Of a stretch of DNA of 64,000 nucleotides, positions 36,663 through 44,807 are shown piece after piece. Both the position numbers and the translations under genes were made by a program. This stretch comes from Planctomycetaceae bacterium (GTDB taxonomy: Bacteria; Planctomycetota; Planctomycetia; Planctomycetales; Planctomycetaceae). The first letter of the stretch is position 1, and each line of letters starts with the position of its first letter. The DNA lies in assembly GCA_041398825.1 (NCBI GenBank), contig JAWKTX010000004.1:62001-126000 (forward strand), written 5' to 3'. Under the pieces are notes generated by a model. It ran no database searches. It was not told the DNA's origin and worked only from the letters and a program-made list of their open reading frames with translations.

Positions 36663-37346
36663 TCAGTGAAAACTCATGCTGAGGACGTGAGCGATCAACT
36701 GCCATCCATCCACCAGGACGAACAGCATGATCTTGAAGGGTGTGGAAATCACCATCGGAGACATCATCATCATGCCCAGTGACATCAGGATGACGGACAC
36801 AACAAGGTCGATCAGGATGAATGGGATATAAAGACAGAATCCCATGATGAACGCCGTCTTCAGTTCACTGATGACGTAGGCGGGAATCAGCACATTCATC
36901 GGCGTGTCATAAGGCGTTTGAATCCGGGAAATCCTGGCCATTTTCGCGAACAGCGCGATGTCCTGCAGTCGTGTCTGCTGCAGCATGAACGACTTCATTG
37001 CGTCTGATCCATTACTGAGTGCCTGGTCAAGCGAGATCTGGTCGGCCAGGTATGGCTGAACGGCATCTTTCTCGATCAGCGTGATTGTTGGCGACATCAC
37101 AAAGAACGTCAGGAAAAGGGACAGGCCCAGAATCACCTGCGTCGGAGGAATTTCCTGAGTTGACAGTGCGCGGCGCACAAACGAAAGAACAATGACGATG
37201 CGTGTAAACGCCGTCATAGTGACCAGGGCAGATGAAATCAGCGCCATACCGCCGATAAACAATGCCACTTTCAACTGGGGCGACAGCGCTTCGAAACCGT
37301 CGGAGGAAATGACCTGCTGGACTGTCGATGCTGACTCAAGATCCAT
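36663..37346 (-). CDS. fliP: Flagellar export protein FliP
   Basis: A 227-residue membrane protein of the export gate (FliP5Q4R1 core). It shows the signatures LVTMTAFTRIVIVLSFVRRAL, QVILGLSLFLTFFVMSPT, PAYVISELKTAFIMGFCLYIPFILIDLVVS and MGMMMMSPM-like SLGMMMMSPMVISTPFKIMLFVLVDGW. The usual N-terminal signal sequence is short here. It begins two bases after fliO ends. The usual following genes fliQ, fliR and flhB are missing from this locus, and flhA follows after 65 bases. Confidence 0.96.
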   Translation of the reverse strand: MDLESASTVQQVISSDGFEALSPQLKVALFIGGMALISSALVTMTAFTRIVIVLSFVRRALSTQEIPPTQVILGLSLFLTFFVMSPTITLIEKDAVQPYLADQISLDQALSNGSDAMKSFMLQQTRLQDIALFAKMARISRIQTPYDTPMNVLIPAYVISELKTAFIMGFCLYIPFILIDLVVSVILMSLGMMMMSPMVISTPFKIMLFVLVDGWQLIAHVLSMSFH

Positions 37347-37348
37347 CG

Positions 37349-38290
37349 CTACGCCTCCATTCGTGTATTGATGGAATACTGATCATCAGTGTGGAGGTCA
37401 GCCTGCACAACCGTCTCTTCAAAAGAGGGCGGTGTCAGAACAATCGTGCGAATACCACCGGAGTCCGATCCAACAAGAGCGCGAAGTCCATCCATTTCAA
37501 TCAACGATATGGTACGACCAGGCCCCAGGGAAAGCGTCTGCAGAACCCGAGACTGACCGTTGCTGACCGGAAGCAAACCACGACTCTGCTGCCATTTTCG
37601 CATTCCAATCACAGAAAGGATGAGAATACATAACAAGACAATCAGCCAGATCACGGTCGTGATGAAACGAGATTTTGGAAACACCGAACCACTGTTGATC
37701 GCTTCTTCTCCCGGGCTCTTTGAGAATGGCACCTGCGGAGACGAAGCATCAGCTGATTCTGCTCGCAGATCAAGAAACGGCGCTGCCTCCGACAAGGGCT
37801 CCTGCGCACTGGAATCTGATGTCCGGCGAAGATGGTTCCCACGGTTGCTGGCGGGCTGGTCGCTGACGGGCGGGTTGCTGGCGGGCTGGCGCTGTCCCGT
37901 TGGCCACTTCGTCACAGCCGGCGGAGCCGCGAACAGATCTGTCGGAGTTAACTGTGTCCTCGGGATGGAGGGCGGTGCCAGTGTTCGGTCTGCTGGATTC
38001 TGTAAAGTCGCTTCTCCGGCCGGATGATTCTGCACCGGGTTGGATTCCGGTGAGCTAAGCTCGGTGAGTTGGTAGAGCCCAGATTCTGGTGTCGCGAAAA
38101 CCTGTGACGCGTCGTTGCATAAAACCAGAAGGCAGGCAGCCGAGACCGTTGCGAAACGCAGCCCGGTGCAAAAGACGCACTGACACAATTCCCGGAATGG
38201 CTCGCGCGCGGAATCTCTGTCCAGAGGCAGGCCAGGAGCCTGTCTTCTGCGAAAGGATTCGTAACCGGCTTCCGTGCTGGTGACCTGCAT
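37349..38290 (-). CDS. fliO: Flagellar biosynthesis protein FliO (long form)
   Basis: A 313-residue protein in which only the last third resembles FliO: a membrane segment (FITTVIWLIVLLCILILSVIGMRKW, about residues 212-236) followed by the SH3-like cytoplasmic part (LPVSNGQSRVLQTLSLGPGRTISLIEMDGLRALVGSDSGGIRTI). FliO assists FliP assembly. The N-terminal 200 residues are long, Pro/Ser-rich and begin with a possible signal segment (about 40-65), so this FliO likely has a periplasmic domain. It contains a 15-bp tandem repeat encoding QPASN units. Position between fliN and fliP confirms the call. Confidence 0.8.
   Translation of the reverse strand: MQVTSTEAGYESFRRRQAPGLPLDRDSAREPFRELCQCVFCTGLRFATVSAACLLVLCNDASQVFATPESGLYQLTELSSPESNPVQNHPAGEATLQNPADRTLAPPSIPRTQLTPTDLFAAPPAVTKWPTGQRQPASNPPVSDQPASNRGNHLRRTSDSSAQEPLSEAAPFLDLRAESADASSPQVPFSKSPGEEAINSGSVFPKSRFITTVIWLIVLLCILILSVIGMRKWQQSRGLLPVSNGQSRVLQTLSLGPGRTISLIEMDGLRALVGSDSGGIRTIVLTPPSFEETVVQADLHTDDQYSINTRMEA
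37843..37902. repeat. 15-bp tandem repeat inside fliO
   Basis: Units GGTTGCTGGCGGGCT (37843-37857), a variant (37858-37872), the same first unit again (37873-37887) and a decayed fourth (37888-37902). In the minus-strand fliO it encodes QPASN / PPVSD / QPASN. Confidence 0.88.
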
Positions 38291-38331
38291 ATCCTGAGTT
38301 TCTGTCTGTCAACAACTCTTGTGACGGGTGT

Positions 38332-38718
38332 CTATTCTTCGCTGCTCGCGATCTCAGTGATCCGAACGGCAAAACGGTCATCAATGACCACCACTTCGCC
38401 ACTTGCGATACGGATTCCCTGGGCCATGACATCCACCGATTCAGTGACACTCCGATTCAATTCCACAACCGCGCCTTCGCCCAGTTGAAGCATCTCACCG
38501 ATCGGCATCGTGACTCGGCCAATTTCTACCGACAGTTCGATGCTGACCTCAGCAAAACGTTCGATTGGAAGGCTCGACTTTGCCTTTGACTTCGACGCCT
38601 GAGGGAATTCGACGGGATGAGCTTCTGAAACGTTCTCAGCCACATCTCCCTGAATCTGATCGACAACACTTTCAGAGGCGGATTCTTCTGCGACAGCTGT
38701 TTCTTCTGCATTACTCAC
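38332..38718 (-). CDS. fliN: Flagellar motor switch protein FliN
   Basis: A 128-residue C-ring protein. The first 50 residues are acidic and flexible, the rest is a SpoA domain (FAEVSIELSVEIGRVTMPIGEMLQLGEGAVVELNRSVTESVDVMAQGIRIASGEVVVIDDRFAVRITEI), matching FliN. It forms the base of the switch and docks the export ATPase complex. It lies between fliM and fliO with short spacers. Confidence 0.93.
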   Translation of the reverse strand: MSNAEETAVAEESASESVVDQIQGDVAENVSEAHPVEFPQASKSKAKSSLPIERFAEVSIELSVEIGRVTMPIGEMLQLGEGAVVELNRSVTESVDVMAQGIRIASGEVVVIDDRFAVRITEIASSEE

Positions 38719-38765
38719 GAGAGATCATCCTTCACTATCGATCGATCACAATAAACAACGTTTTG

Positions 38766-39662
38766 TCACTGGTGCTTCGTGGGCTGTCTCTTTTGTGAGG
38801 CCGTCGCGATCACCCTGAACCCCTGACGCGGCCCCATTCGACAAGGGTGCCCGAGCCATTGCAGTTTGCCGCCTATCGATGCTTCCAGCGGGGCTGTGAC
38901 AGGTTGATCCAACATCAGAACATCTCCGACCGCCAGGTTGTTCATCTGTTTCAGTGTGAGACTGGCGCGTCCGAGTTCCACGATCAGCGTTACCGGAAGC
39001 TTTTCAGCAAGTGCTCGCAGTTGTGGTGTCGCGGGCTGAGCCGCGGATTCCTGCGGGTCTGTTTCGACAATGCCAATTGATGCCAGCCCGGCTCTCGGAA
39101 ACAACAGCGTGATCTCATCCGTTCCCAGCGGCAGTGTCAGCGTGATTCGAGTTCGTGCAAGAATCTCATCCGGAGGGAAGACGCGACTGCGAAGAGGTCT
39201 TGAGACCACGCTTTGAAGGAAGCACTGAAGTGGATCGACATCTGGCCACGCAACGCTGAACGAACGCGCGACTTCGCCCATGAGCAGTTCGACCATCGAT
39301 GCTTCCGCCGGAGTCAGGGGCTTTACTTCCGGCCACTCCTCGCCAAGGGTCCCGAGCATGTCTGATACCAGGGCCTGAATCGTTTGCGCAGAGAATACGA
39401 CAAACGCAGGAAATCGTTCTTCTCCAATGGCAAGTCGTGCGGCATAACCGGGATCCGGCAGGCTGCGAATTGCCTTCTGAGCGACGCTGGAGTCCAGCTG
39501 TCCCAGATTCAGATCGAATTCGGACCCGAGCAGTCCCTGCCAGATCTCCTTCAGAATCGAACACGCCGTTGTCTGCCACGAAGACAGCGCGCGGTTGGCT
39601 GATCCCGTCAAACCACGCGGGGCAGAGAAGTCGACATTGAAGATGGCATCGGATTGAGTCAT
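38766..39662 (-). CDS. fliM: Flagellar motor switch protein FliM (CheY-binding N-terminus not seen)
   Basis: A 298-residue protein ending in a SpoA domain (LPVTLIVELGRASLTLKQMNNLAVGDVLMLDQPVTAPLEASIGGKLQWLGHPCRMGPRQGFRVI). The middle part (about 60-210) fits a FliM middle domain (LTPAEASMVELLMGEVARSF, LTLPLGTDEITLLFP). The N-terminal LSQ-E-ID-LL motif that binds CheY-P in other FliM proteins is not visible; the protein starts MTQSDAIFNVDFSAP. It is a little shorter than usual FliM (about 320-340). Position after fliL supports the call, but a FliY/FliM-like variant remains possible. Confidence 0.8.
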   Translation of the reverse strand: MTQSDAIFNVDFSAPRGLTGSANRALSSWQTTACSILKEIWQGLLGSEFDLNLGQLDSSVAQKAIRSLPDPGYAARLAIGEERFPAFVVFSAQTIQALVSDMLGTLGEEWPEVKPLTPAEASMVELLMGEVARSFSVAWPDVDPLQCFLQSVVSRPLRSRVFPPDEILARTRITLTLPLGTDEITLLFPRAGLASIGIVETDPQESAAQPATPQLRALAEKLPVTLIVELGRASLTLKQMNNLAVGDVLMLDQPVTAPLEASIGGKLQWLGHPCRMGPRQGFRVIATASQKRQPTKHQ

Positions 39663-39686
39663 GAATACTGTGTCATGAATTTGGAA

Positions 39687-40217
39687 TTACTGCACGTTGT
39701 ACTTGTCGAACAGCACGTCATAGATCATGTCCGTCCCGTCCGGGTAAAGGACAGAATTGAAATGCTCTCGAATTGTCCTGCGAAGTCGATTCATACCTGC
39801 CGCGCCGCGGACGTCGTCAAGCTCCATGTCTGCCATTTCGCTTAACAACCAGCTGCGAAGCTGTGCCTTTTTGGTTTCCAGCAGCTTCGGGAATTCCAGT
39901 TCCTGTGACTTCGGGATTTGCAGTGTGATCGCCACGAGGAGAAAACGCGTCATTCGGCTTTCGTTAAGATTGACAGTGATATCCTGATCTTTCTTGGGGT
40001 CACCGAATGTGACAAAAACGGTTTCTTCCTCCTTTGGCAACTCGAAGACAGGCTTTTTCACCTCCACAATCGGCTCTGCCTCCGCTGGATCGCTCGTCGG
40101 CATCAGCAGCGGAACAGCACTTCCTGCAGCTGCGCTGATAATTCCGACAACAATCCAGGGCAGGACGCTGGGCTTCCCTTTCTCGTCGCTTGCTTCTGCT
40201 GCCTGTTCGTCTGCCAT
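39687..40217 (-). CDS. fliL: Flagellar basal-body protein FliL
   Basis: A 176-residue single-pass membrane protein: cytoplasmic start, membrane segment (about 20-38), linker rich in Glu/Pro/Lys, then the periplasmic FliL domain (VTFGDPKKDQDITVNLNESRMTRFLLVAITLQIP and the C-terminal LRRTIREHFNSVLYPDGTDMIYDVLFDKYNVQ). It links to stator units. The ATG at 40217 is chosen since a TTG at 40253 would add only 12 residues. It is the first gene of the flagellar operon; the 700-base spacer upstream should hold the promoter. Confidence 0.9.
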   Translation of the reverse strand: MADEQAAEASDEKGKPSVLPWIVVGIISAAAGSAVPLLMPTSDPAEAEPIVEVKKPVFELPKEEETVFVTFGDPKKDQDITVNLNESRMTRFLLVAITLQIPKSQELEFPKLLETKKAQLRSWLLSEMADMELDDVRGAAGMNRLRRTIREHFNSVLYPDGTDMIYDVLFDKYNVQ

Positions 40218-40932
40218 GGCTCCACTATCGCCTGTTGTTTCCCGAGATTTCAAAGGACCGGAAGGATGGGTGTGATCCCTACCGGTTGCTCAATTGCTAC
40301 TGTCGAAACCATGTGTCATGGCGGAAGTACATCCGCAATGAACGTGAGCCCGTGAGTGCAATCGACCGCAATGGATGATCAGTCTGATGGATTTAACGAT
40401 CAGGCAATTGGTGACGGTCAGATACTGGTTTTAAGGCATAGGAAGACTACCTCGCGTGAAGGAAGTCTGCCGCTGGAGCGTGAATCGCCTGTCGCCTGAG
40501 TGTTTTCCCCCTCGCATAAGTGTGAGAGACGATTCGCAGACGCGAAACTTGAGTCATTACGACGATAGGGCATCGAAATTCATCTTTGGATGGTGCCCAT
40601 CCCGTGGTGATCGGCATTCTGCGCGAATTCGACAGAAGCCTCCCTGTCATGGCGATCCGGGTAAGCAGTCCACCAGGCACAGTCTCCGCGATCGTTGCGA
40701 CAGTCGATGGCGGATATATGTAATGTTAAGACTAAAGACTGTGTGTGTGTGCATTAACAAATTGCCGTCGATTGTTAATTCCGGATGAGGTTGCCACCGG
40801 ATTCGTTCAGGTTGAACCTCTTCACCACATCAGGCAGCCACGATCCGTGGTACTGCAGGAGCTGTGGAAGCCAAATACGATAGCGCGGGCCAGGAAGGCC
40901 TGCGTCAGATCAGGTGGAAAGGAATCCTTATC
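40218..40932. other. 715-base divergent spacer between fliL and the porin gene
   Basis: It should hold the promoters of the flagellar operon (minus) and the porin (plus). Visible structures are a short GT run (about 40739-40751) and the inverted repeat ATTAACAA/TTGTTAAT at 40753-40779. Open frames inside have no family features. I cannot point to a secure -35/-10 or sigma-28 element. Confidence 0.5.
40753..40779. promoter_or_regulatory. Inverted repeat upstream of the porin gene, possible operator
   Basis: Perfect 8-bp arms ATTAACAA (40753-40760) and TTGTTAAT (40772-40779) with an 11-base centre, 154 bases before the porin start. The arm length and spacing would suit a dimeric regulator, but this is inference. 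No PhoB-box pattern was found. Confidence 0.4.
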
Positions 40933-42516
40933 GTGTTAAGAAAACGTTATGCCGCCGTCACCCTCGCGCTGGCTACTCTGTGGCCAGGTGGAACAGCAGC
41001 GTTACTCGCCGAAGATGGTCCACCGTCTGACTATCAGTACGGATTTCTGAACAGCCTTCGTGTGACCAGCAACTCGCTGCAATCGGATGCATTTGAGTCG
41101 TTGAACGTGGTTCCCGTCTCCGCCAGTGCCACAAATTCACTGAACGGCCCTGTGCGCCCCTATGAGGACGAAGCGTCAGAGACGGACACGGAAGGTGAAC
41201 TTTCGTTCGAAGATCGTCTTGCCAAAATGGAAAAGGGCTGGGAGGATCTGGATAAGGCCTGGAAAAAGCTCGAAGACGCAGAGAAGAAGAAAAAAGCGGA
41301 TGCTGCTTCGAAGCCTACTTATAAGATCAACGGACGAATCCACGCTGATTACTGGGACTATCTGAATACTTCAGCCGGGATTGGCTATTTCGAACACCCC
41401 AGTGGGGCTGCGTTCGGCAACGATCCGGACGATATGTTTGCCTTCCGCCGAATTCGGCTCGAGATGAAGGGCGACATTCCTGATCACATGCTCTGGAGAA
41501 TTCAGGTCGACTTCAACAACCCTAGTGCTGCGGAGTTGAAAGACGGGTATCTGGGTTTCAGCAATCTGCCGGGCAATCAGGTCCTTCTGATTGGAAATCA
41601 AAAGCGACCGCTGGGTCTGGACCATTTGAACAGCAGCCGTTTCAACGTCTTTATGGAACGGCCGCTGGTTGTCGAGACTTTCAATTCCGATGCACGTCGC
41701 CCTGGGATCTGCATGCACGGGTACTCGGATGATGAAACATACCATTGGAGTTACGGTGCCTTTTACCTGGAAAATATTTCCGGAGACGGTCGGACGCTGG
41801 GGGACTCTCGTCAGATGAGTGTCAACGGGCGTTTCGGGGCCACGCCCTGGTACGATGACGCCAGCGACGGAAGAGGCTATTTTCATTGGGCCGTGGCTGG
41901 CATGGCTGCTGACCCGGACGGTGGAGCCTCTGCTGCGGACCCATTCTCAAATGAAAGCCGATTTGCGACGCGAGCTGAAAATCGCAGCGGAAGCCGCTGG
42001 TTCGATACCTCCGCCATCTCTGGCGCCGGTTGGTACGAGGTGCTTGCTGCAGAAGCCATTATGAACGTGGGGCCAACACAGATTGTTGGCGAATATCAGC
42101 ACACGTTTGTCCAGCGCGACAGTGGATTCAATGACATTAACCTCAGCGGTGGATATGTCTATGTGTCCTACTTCCTGACGGGTGAGTACATTCCGTTTGA
42201 TCGAACCAGTGGCACGATTGAGCGAGTCGTGCCCCACGAGAACTTCTTCCTTGTCGATCGCCAGTGCGGTGGACATGGAGTTGGCTGGGGTGCATGGAAT
42301 GTGGCTGCACGCTATTCGTACCTGGATCTGACTGACGGTGACGTACTGGGAGGAGTCGGCAACGCCGGAACCCTGGCGTTGAACTGGTTCTGGAATCCGT
42401 TTGCAAAAGTGCAGTTCAATCTGACCCATGGTGCCGTCACCGACCACAGGAACGTCGGCGGCTACATGGCGGGCGATTACACAACTCTGGGCACACGTTT
42501 TGCCATTGAGTTCTGA
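40933..42516 (+). CDS. Outer-membrane porin of the OprP/OprO type
   Basis: A 527-residue outer-membrane protein. After a signal peptide (about 1-25) and a linker comes a charged coiled coil (about 90-130, DRLAKMEKGWEDLDKAWKKLEDAEKKKK), then a phosphate-selective porin O/P beta barrel (KINGRIHADYWDY, FRRIRLEMKGDI, WRIQVDFNN, LLIGNQKRPLGLDHLNSSR, VNGRFGATPWYDD, ending TLGTRFAIEF). Such porins take up phosphate, pyrophosphate or other anions. The GTG at 40933 is chosen since AAAGGA sits ten bases upstream and the signal peptide starts there. The PhoD-type phosphatase 2.3 kb downstream makes a phosphate role plausible, but they are not one operon. Confidence 0.87.
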   Translation: MLRKRYAAVTLALATLWPGGTAALLAEDGPPSDYQYGFLNSLRVTSNSLQSDAFESLNVVPVSASATNSLNGPVRPYEDEASETDTEGELSFEDRLAKMEKGWEDLDKAWKKLEDAEKKKKADAASKPTYKINGRIHADYWDYLNTSAGIGYFEHPSGAAFGNDPDDMFAFRRIRLEMKGDIPDHMLWRIQVDFNNPSAAELKDGYLGFSNLPGNQVLLIGNQKRPLGLDHLNSSRFNVFMERPLVVETFNSDARRPGICMHGYSDDETYHWSYGAFYLENISGDGRTLGDSRQMSVNGRFGATPWYDDASDGRGYFHWAVAGMAADPDGGASAADPFSNESRFATRAENRSGSRWFDTSAISGAGWYEVLAAEAIMNVGPTQIVGEYQHTFVQRDSGFNDINLSGGYVYVSYFLTGEYIPFDRTSGTIERVVPHENFFLVDRQCGGHGVGWGAWNVAARYSYLDLTDGDVLGGVGNAGTLALNWFWNPFAKVQFNLTHGAVTDHRNVGGYMAGDYTTLGTRFAIEF

Positions 42517-42617
42517 TGATGGTCATTTTTTCACTGAGTGCCAATCACTAAATTCAACGCGAAGTGGCGATCCAACACAACAATGTGTGCCAGCGCGATT
42601 CATACGGAGATGAACCG

Positions 42618-43172
42618 ATGCGAAAACATCACAACACGGGGATGGCTGTGGTGGCTTCCCTGTTTGCCCTGCTGACAGCTGCGAACGTGACTGCCGGAGA
42701 TTCGTGCGGCTGCCAGAAACCGGCCAACTGCATGAACCACGGATGTGGTGAAGGCTGCTGCATGTTGTCGTGCAGCCCGGAATACAAGACGGTCAAGATC
42801 AAGAAACAAGCGTTCGACGTGGAATGCGAGCCTGTCTGCGTGCCGCAGGTCCAGTGTCCGTCCCTGAAAACGATGCTTGGTATCGGCAAACCTTGTGGAC
42901 TTCTTGGGTGTGGCCTGTTTTCCGGACATTGCAGCGATTCGTGCTGCAATGGTTGCGGGCAGAACGGCTGCAATGGAGGATGCCGGAACGGGCAATGCAA
43001 TAATGACTGCCATTCGCCAGCCTGTGCAGAAGTTCGGATGGTACGCAAGCTGAAAAAGATCGACTACGAAGTTGAAAAGTGTGTGATCGAGTGGAAAGTT
43101 CAGCCCTGTGCCAGCGGCTGTGGGAAATGCTGTTCCGGCCATGGTCCCTCCTGCGGATGTGGGCGAATCTGA
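42618..43172 (+). CDS. Cys-rich secreted protein
   Basis: A 184-residue protein with a signal peptide (about 1-28) and 28 Cys, all in the mature part. Two blocks with a similar pattern frame a Gly/Asn/Cys-rich centre: KTVKIKKQAFDVECEPVCVP (about 59-78) and VRKLKKIDYEVEKCVIEWKV (about 147-166). Similar repeated V.K...YE.E segments occur in Cys-rich secreted planctomycete proteins, which may be cell-wall or surface components held by disulfides; a metal-binding role is possible. GGAGA upstream of the ATG is the ribosome site. A strong terminator-like palindrome follows at 43271. Confidence 0.75.
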   Translation: MRKHHNTGMAVVASLFALLTAANVTAGDSCGCQKPANCMNHGCGEGCCMLSCSPEYKTVKIKKQAFDVECEPVCVPQVQCPSLKTMLGIGKPCGLLGCGLFSGHCSDSCCNGCGQNGCNGGCRNGQCNNDCHSPACAEVRMVRKLKKIDYEVEKCVIEWKVQPCASGCGKCCSGHGPSCGCGRI

Positions 43173-43270
43173 TCCGACCACACGTTCTTCCAAAGGTCAC
43201 CTAACTGCCGGTCATCCTGTCATCAGGTCAAATGCCGTACATGACGGGTGCCGTCACTTGCAATCAAATG

Positions 43271-43302
43271 GAAAGCCCGGTCGAATTCGACCGGGCTTTC
43301 TG
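43271..43302 (+). terminator. Perfect 30-base palindrome, intrinsic terminator
   Basis: GAAAGCCCGGTCGAA (43271-43285) is directly followed by its reverse complement (43286-43300), ending CTTTCT. It lies 99 bases after the Cys-rich gene and 57 before pyrC; the symmetric A and T tails suit termination in both directions. Confidence 0.65.
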
Positions 43303-43358
43303 CATAGACTGCCGGATGAAGTGTCAATCGATCAATTCCGAACCAAAGAACTGAAGTA

Positions 43359-44660
43359 ATGAGAACCCTGATCCGTAACGCGTCTGTGGTTTTGCCGGAA
43401 ACCACGGCTCAAGTGAATGTACTCGTGGAAGACTCACGAATCGTTTCTATTGACGCCCCTTCCAACACATCCGCCGATGAGATCGTGGATGCGTCCGGAC
43501 TGCATTTAATTCCCGGAGTGATTGATGATCAGGTGCATTTTCGTGATCCGGGACTCACCCACAAAGAAGACCTCATCACTGGAAGCCGGGCCTGCGCGAA
43601 GGGCGGAGTGACCACGTTCCTGGAGATGCCCAATACGAACCCCACGACAACGACCATCGAAGCTCTGCATGCCAAGCTGGAACTGGCATCCAAGAGATGC
43701 AGGGTCAACTATGGTTTTTACATTGGTGCGACCCCAAACAATCTCGATGTACTGAAGCGTGCCAGGCGAACTCCCGGCATTAAGATTTTTATAGGATCCA
43801 GTACCGGCGATTTACTGGTGGATGACCAGCAGGCACTTGAGCAAATCTTTGCTGAAACAACATTGCCCATTTGCGCGCACTGCGAAGATGAAGCCACCGT
43901 CCGCAGCAACGCCGAGCGACTGAATGGAGGTCATTCATACGAAGATCACAGTCTGATTCGCGATCACGCCGCCGCACTGATTGCAACCAGGCGAGCTGTT
44001 GATCTGGCCGAACGCCATCAGCACCGGTTTCATGTCCTTCATGTTTCCACCGCTCAGGAAGTGGATTTTCTGAAGACTACCAGTTCTCTGATTACGGCCG
44101 AAGTGTGCCCGCATCATCTGTTTTTCAACACGGACGATTACTCGACCCTGAAATCTCTGGTTCAGATGAACCCATCCATTAAATTTCGATCCGACAACGA
44201 AGCGCTATGGCGTGGCCTGCTGGATGGCACCATCGAAGTGATTGCAACGGATCATGCCCCTCATTTGCTTGAGGAAAAGAGTCAACCTTATCCCAAGTCC
44301 CCATCCGGGCTGCCTGCCGTTGAGAATTCACTTGCACTGATGCTGGATAGTGTTGCGAAAGGCCGCTGCAACCTCCAGCAGGTGGTGGCATGGATGTGTG
44401 AAGCGCCGGCACGGGTTTGGAATCTGGCACGCAAGGGAAAGATTCAGGAAGGATTTGATGCGGATCTGGTCCTGGTCGACCTGCAAAAGAACGACACGAT
44501 TCTCAACGAAAACCAGCTCACGAAAGCGGGTTGGTCTCCGTGGCATGGGACAACCCTCACAGGATGGCCCGTGAGAACCTGGGTGCTGGGCCAAACCGTA
44601 TTTGTCGACGGCAAAGTGCGCGAAGAAGTACGCGGTGGCGAAGTGGAATTCGATCGATAA
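43359..44660 (+). CDS. pyrC: Dihydroorotase
   Basis: A 433-residue metal-dependent amidohydrolase of pyrimidine synthesis that closes carbamoyl-aspartate to dihydroorotate. It shows the class I pattern: VIDDQVHFRDPGLTHKEDLITGSRACAKGGVTTFLEMPNTNP, GIKIFIGSSTGDLLV, ICAHCEDE, FHVLHVST and the catalytic EVIATDHAPH. The first metal motif is Q58-V-H60 rather than the usual H-x-H; the same Q variant is known from Bacteroidetes-type PyrC, so it is probably functional with altered metal binding. Its start follows a spacer with a terminator, so it has its own promoter. Confidence 0.92.
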   Translation: MRTLIRNASVVLPETTAQVNVLVEDSRIVSIDAPSNTSADEIVDASGLHLIPGVIDDQVHFRDPGLTHKEDLITGSRACAKGGVTTFLEMPNTNPTTTTIEALHAKLELASKRCRVNYGFYIGATPNNLDVLKRARRTPGIKIFIGSSTGDLLVDDQQALEQIFAETTLPICAHCEDEATVRSNAERLNGGHSYEDHSLIRDHAAALIATRRAVDLAERHQHRFHVLHVSTAQEVDFLKTTSSLITAEVCPHHLFFNTDDYSTLKSLVQMNPSIKFRSDNEALWRGLLDGTIEVIATDHAPHLLEEKSQPYPKSPSGLPAVENSLALMLDSVAKGRCNLQQVVAWMCEAPARVWNLARKGKIQEGFDADLVLVDLQKNDTILNENQLTKAGWSPWHGTTLTGWPVRTWVLGQTVFVDGKVREEVRGGEVEFDR

Positions 44661-44807
44661 GCCATCACGATCAACGCTGGCTGAGCGATGAAATCTGCTG
44701 AACTCAAATGGCAGTGGACTTCACCCATCACAACAGGTCGATGCGACGTTGAATCGTTTGCGCGGCAGTTCGTTTCGGCGACCATTCGTTTATACAGAGG
44801 AAAAACT

